Shown: one piece after another, positions 63,301-64,000 of the stretch
Layout: each line of letters opens with the position of its first letter
How positions within the stretch are numbered: the first letter of the stretch is position 1
Origin: Macrostomum hystrix
Taxonomy: Eukaryota; Platyhelminthes; Macrostomidae
Reading direction: 5' to 3'
Length of the DNA: 64,000 bases
Assembly (NCBI GenBank): GCA_950097015.1
Contig: CATNEN010000001.1
Location: 21,009,501-21,073,500 of the forward strand
Notes under the pieces: generated by a model
Databases searched by the model: none
Seen by the model: the letters and a program-made list of their open reading frames with translations, nothing else
What the model was told of the DNA's origin: nothing
Made by a program: the position numbers and the translations under genes

Positions 63301-63651
63301 TAAGGACATATTGTTAGCAGCAATTTAAGCTGATGATGGCGTGAGCTCAGTACCTCGTCGTCTTGAGATGTCACATTATTCCCTGTGAAATTCGGGCTCG
63401 CTAAATTCCAGGAGCACTCGCTGCACGCTGAGCGAGCTCGCAAGCAGCTCGAGTCGCAGGTGAAGGAGCTGCAGGTGAGACTCGACGCCGCTGAGGGCAA
63501 CGCTTTGAAGGGCGGCAAGAGAGAGCTGTCCAAACTGGAGGCTCGCGTCCAGGAGCTGGAAGCTGAGCTCGACGCTGAGCAGAGGCGGCACCAGGAGACG
63601 CAAAAGAACGCCAGGAAGGCAGATCGGCGTCTCAAGGAGCTCTCTTTTGCT
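54327..63651 (+). CDS. Mhc: Muscle myosin heavy chain (class II), 18 exons, 3' end outside window
   Basis: Actin-based motor of muscle thick filaments. Exons: 54327-54524, 54594-54737, 55519-55675, 56027-56054, 56363-56480, 56824-56916, 56999-57062, 57170-57630, 57750-58371, 58473-58543, 58641-58846, 59520-60702, 60818-61249, 61342-61508, 61617-62331, 62409-62759, 62837-63145, 63412-63651. All have GT-AG junctions and the phases agree, giving 1853 codons. Motifs: P-loop GESGAGKT at the start of exon 5; switch I NNNSSRFGKF over exons 6/7; switch II DIAGFE in exon 9; Lys/Gly-rich loop 2 in exon 10; reactive-Cys helix [18 protein letters not shown] in exon 11; IQ region and head-rod junction Pro in exon 12; coiled-coil rod from there on. 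The usual total is 1930-1960, so about 100 residues are missing beyond 64000. Confidence 0.97.
55000..55100 (-). repeat. SINE family A 3' fragment in myosin intron 2
   Basis: GTACATCTGTTCAGTCAGTG and its flanks match the reversed 3' part of SINE A at 48540-48610. Confidence 0.65.
55110..55462 (+). mobile_element. SINE family B copy in myosin intron 2
   Basis: Head with box A-like TGGCAGAGCGG and box B GTTCGATTCC, closer together than in a tRNA, then the shared body and an ATTATTATTA tail at 55435-55456. Most complete copy of the family in the window. Confidence 0.87.
55757..55962 (-). mobile_element. SINE family A copy in myosin intron 3
   Basis: Reverse complement carries GGTTGTAGCCACTTGGTCAG (head, box A region), GGTTCGATTCTCGAC (box B) and GGGTACCAGCAATAGCTG of the body. 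It is diverged and lacks the last part of the 3' end. Confidence 0.85.
59155..59390 (+). repeat. Diverged SINE B-like sequence in myosin intron 11
   Basis: GGTCCCTATACTCGAATCCT, then GTATCTGTGTGCCTCTGTGA and GGGATGGGCACAGTTGCTTC align roughly with SINE B blocks in the same order. Confidence 0.5.
61801..61821 (+). other. Seven-glycine run in the myosin rod
   Basis: GGC GGA GGC GGC GGC GGT GGG encodes seven Gly directly after QQWRSKYET in exon 15. In vertebrate muscle myosin this place holds a regular heptad with the second skip residue. Confidence 0.95.
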
Positions 63652-64000
63652 GTGAGTTTTCTCCGTTCCGGATTCGAGTGTTGCGTTTTTGCTCTTGTAA
63701 AGGGGGAGCCCGAGGTGAATTCTCGAACCAAACTGACTGAAATCAGCAGCTGGTCAATCCAGTCGACTAGAAACGCCGAAACATGACAATAACAATTTTA
63801 TCCCATTTATTCCCAGGGGACCATGGCAAGGACTGTGTGAGATCTCTTTGCGCTTCTGATCGACCTGCTACTGATTTCAGCTTGTTTGGGTTCAAGGATT
63901 GACCTTTGGGCCACATTTTAGGGGCTTATTCTATTGAACTCTATTGGGTTTGAGCCTTGATTTGTCATCCCTCTGGCTAATAATCAGGATTGATACATTC
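63652..64000 (+). other. Myosin intron 18 (start), continuing past the window
   Basis: Begins GTGAGT. No further exon for the C-terminal rod was found before the window ends. Confidence 0.7.

Overview
This is a window of animal nuclear DNA. Coding exons are interrupted by GT-AG introns and are GC-rich, while the intergenic DNA is AT-rich. The two best cellular loci are a muscle myosin heavy chain gene and a pair of secreted WSC-domain genes. Everything else is dominated by layered transposable elements. The myosin and the repeat style suggest a spiralian invertebrate, and my best guess is a free-living flatworm such as Macrostomum. That guess rests on general impression and not on a search.

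Left part (1-27.5 kb) is a pile-up of retrotransposons. A nearly complete, apparently intact Ty3/gypsy element (about 1-8592, called GypsyA here) carries gag, a very long pol and an unexplained third ORF; it sits in the 3' part of a jockey-like LINE. A 961 bp TA-flanked inverted-repeat DNA element (9602-10562) follows. Next is a second, degenerate GypsyA copy (about 11.2-14.25 kb) that has lost RT and RNase H. It is fused in frame to ORF1 of an APE/RT/RNase H LINE (14.25-23.24 kb). That LINE is split by a very young, single-ORF Ty3/gypsy element (GypsyB, 16128-20744) with 237 bp LTRs and a perfect GGCGC target duplication. A decayed R2-like LINE with zinc finger, Myb-like segment, RT, CCHC and restriction-like endonuclease (about 23.6-27.5 kb) closes this block.

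Middle part (27.5-44.7 kb) holds weakly supported cellular exons and DNA transposon remains. There are two unidentified split-gene models: plus strand 28531-29912 and minus strand 32231-31405. The transposons are a mariner HTH fragment, a nearly complete IS630/Tc1-type transposase broken by one frameshift, a piggyBac remnant split by a hAT element with an 8 bp target duplication, two LINE fragments joined head to head at about 40032, a Merlin (IS1595-type) transposase pseudogene and a truncated LINE tail.

Right part (44.7-64 kb) holds cellular genes. Two paralogous two-exon minus-strand genes (44720-45773 and 50671-51529) encode secreted proteins with an N-terminal WSC domain and a second Cys-rich PAN/apple-like segment. 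Between them lie SINE copies and a 640 bp minisatellite made of 15 bp units. From 54327 to the window end, 18 coding exons of a muscle myosin heavy chain can be traced, about 1853 codons. They cover the complete motor, neck and most of the rod; the last ~100 residues lie beyond the window. Two tRNA-derived SINE families recur here, including inside myosin introns. No prokaryotic features, rRNA genes or CRISPR arrays were seen.
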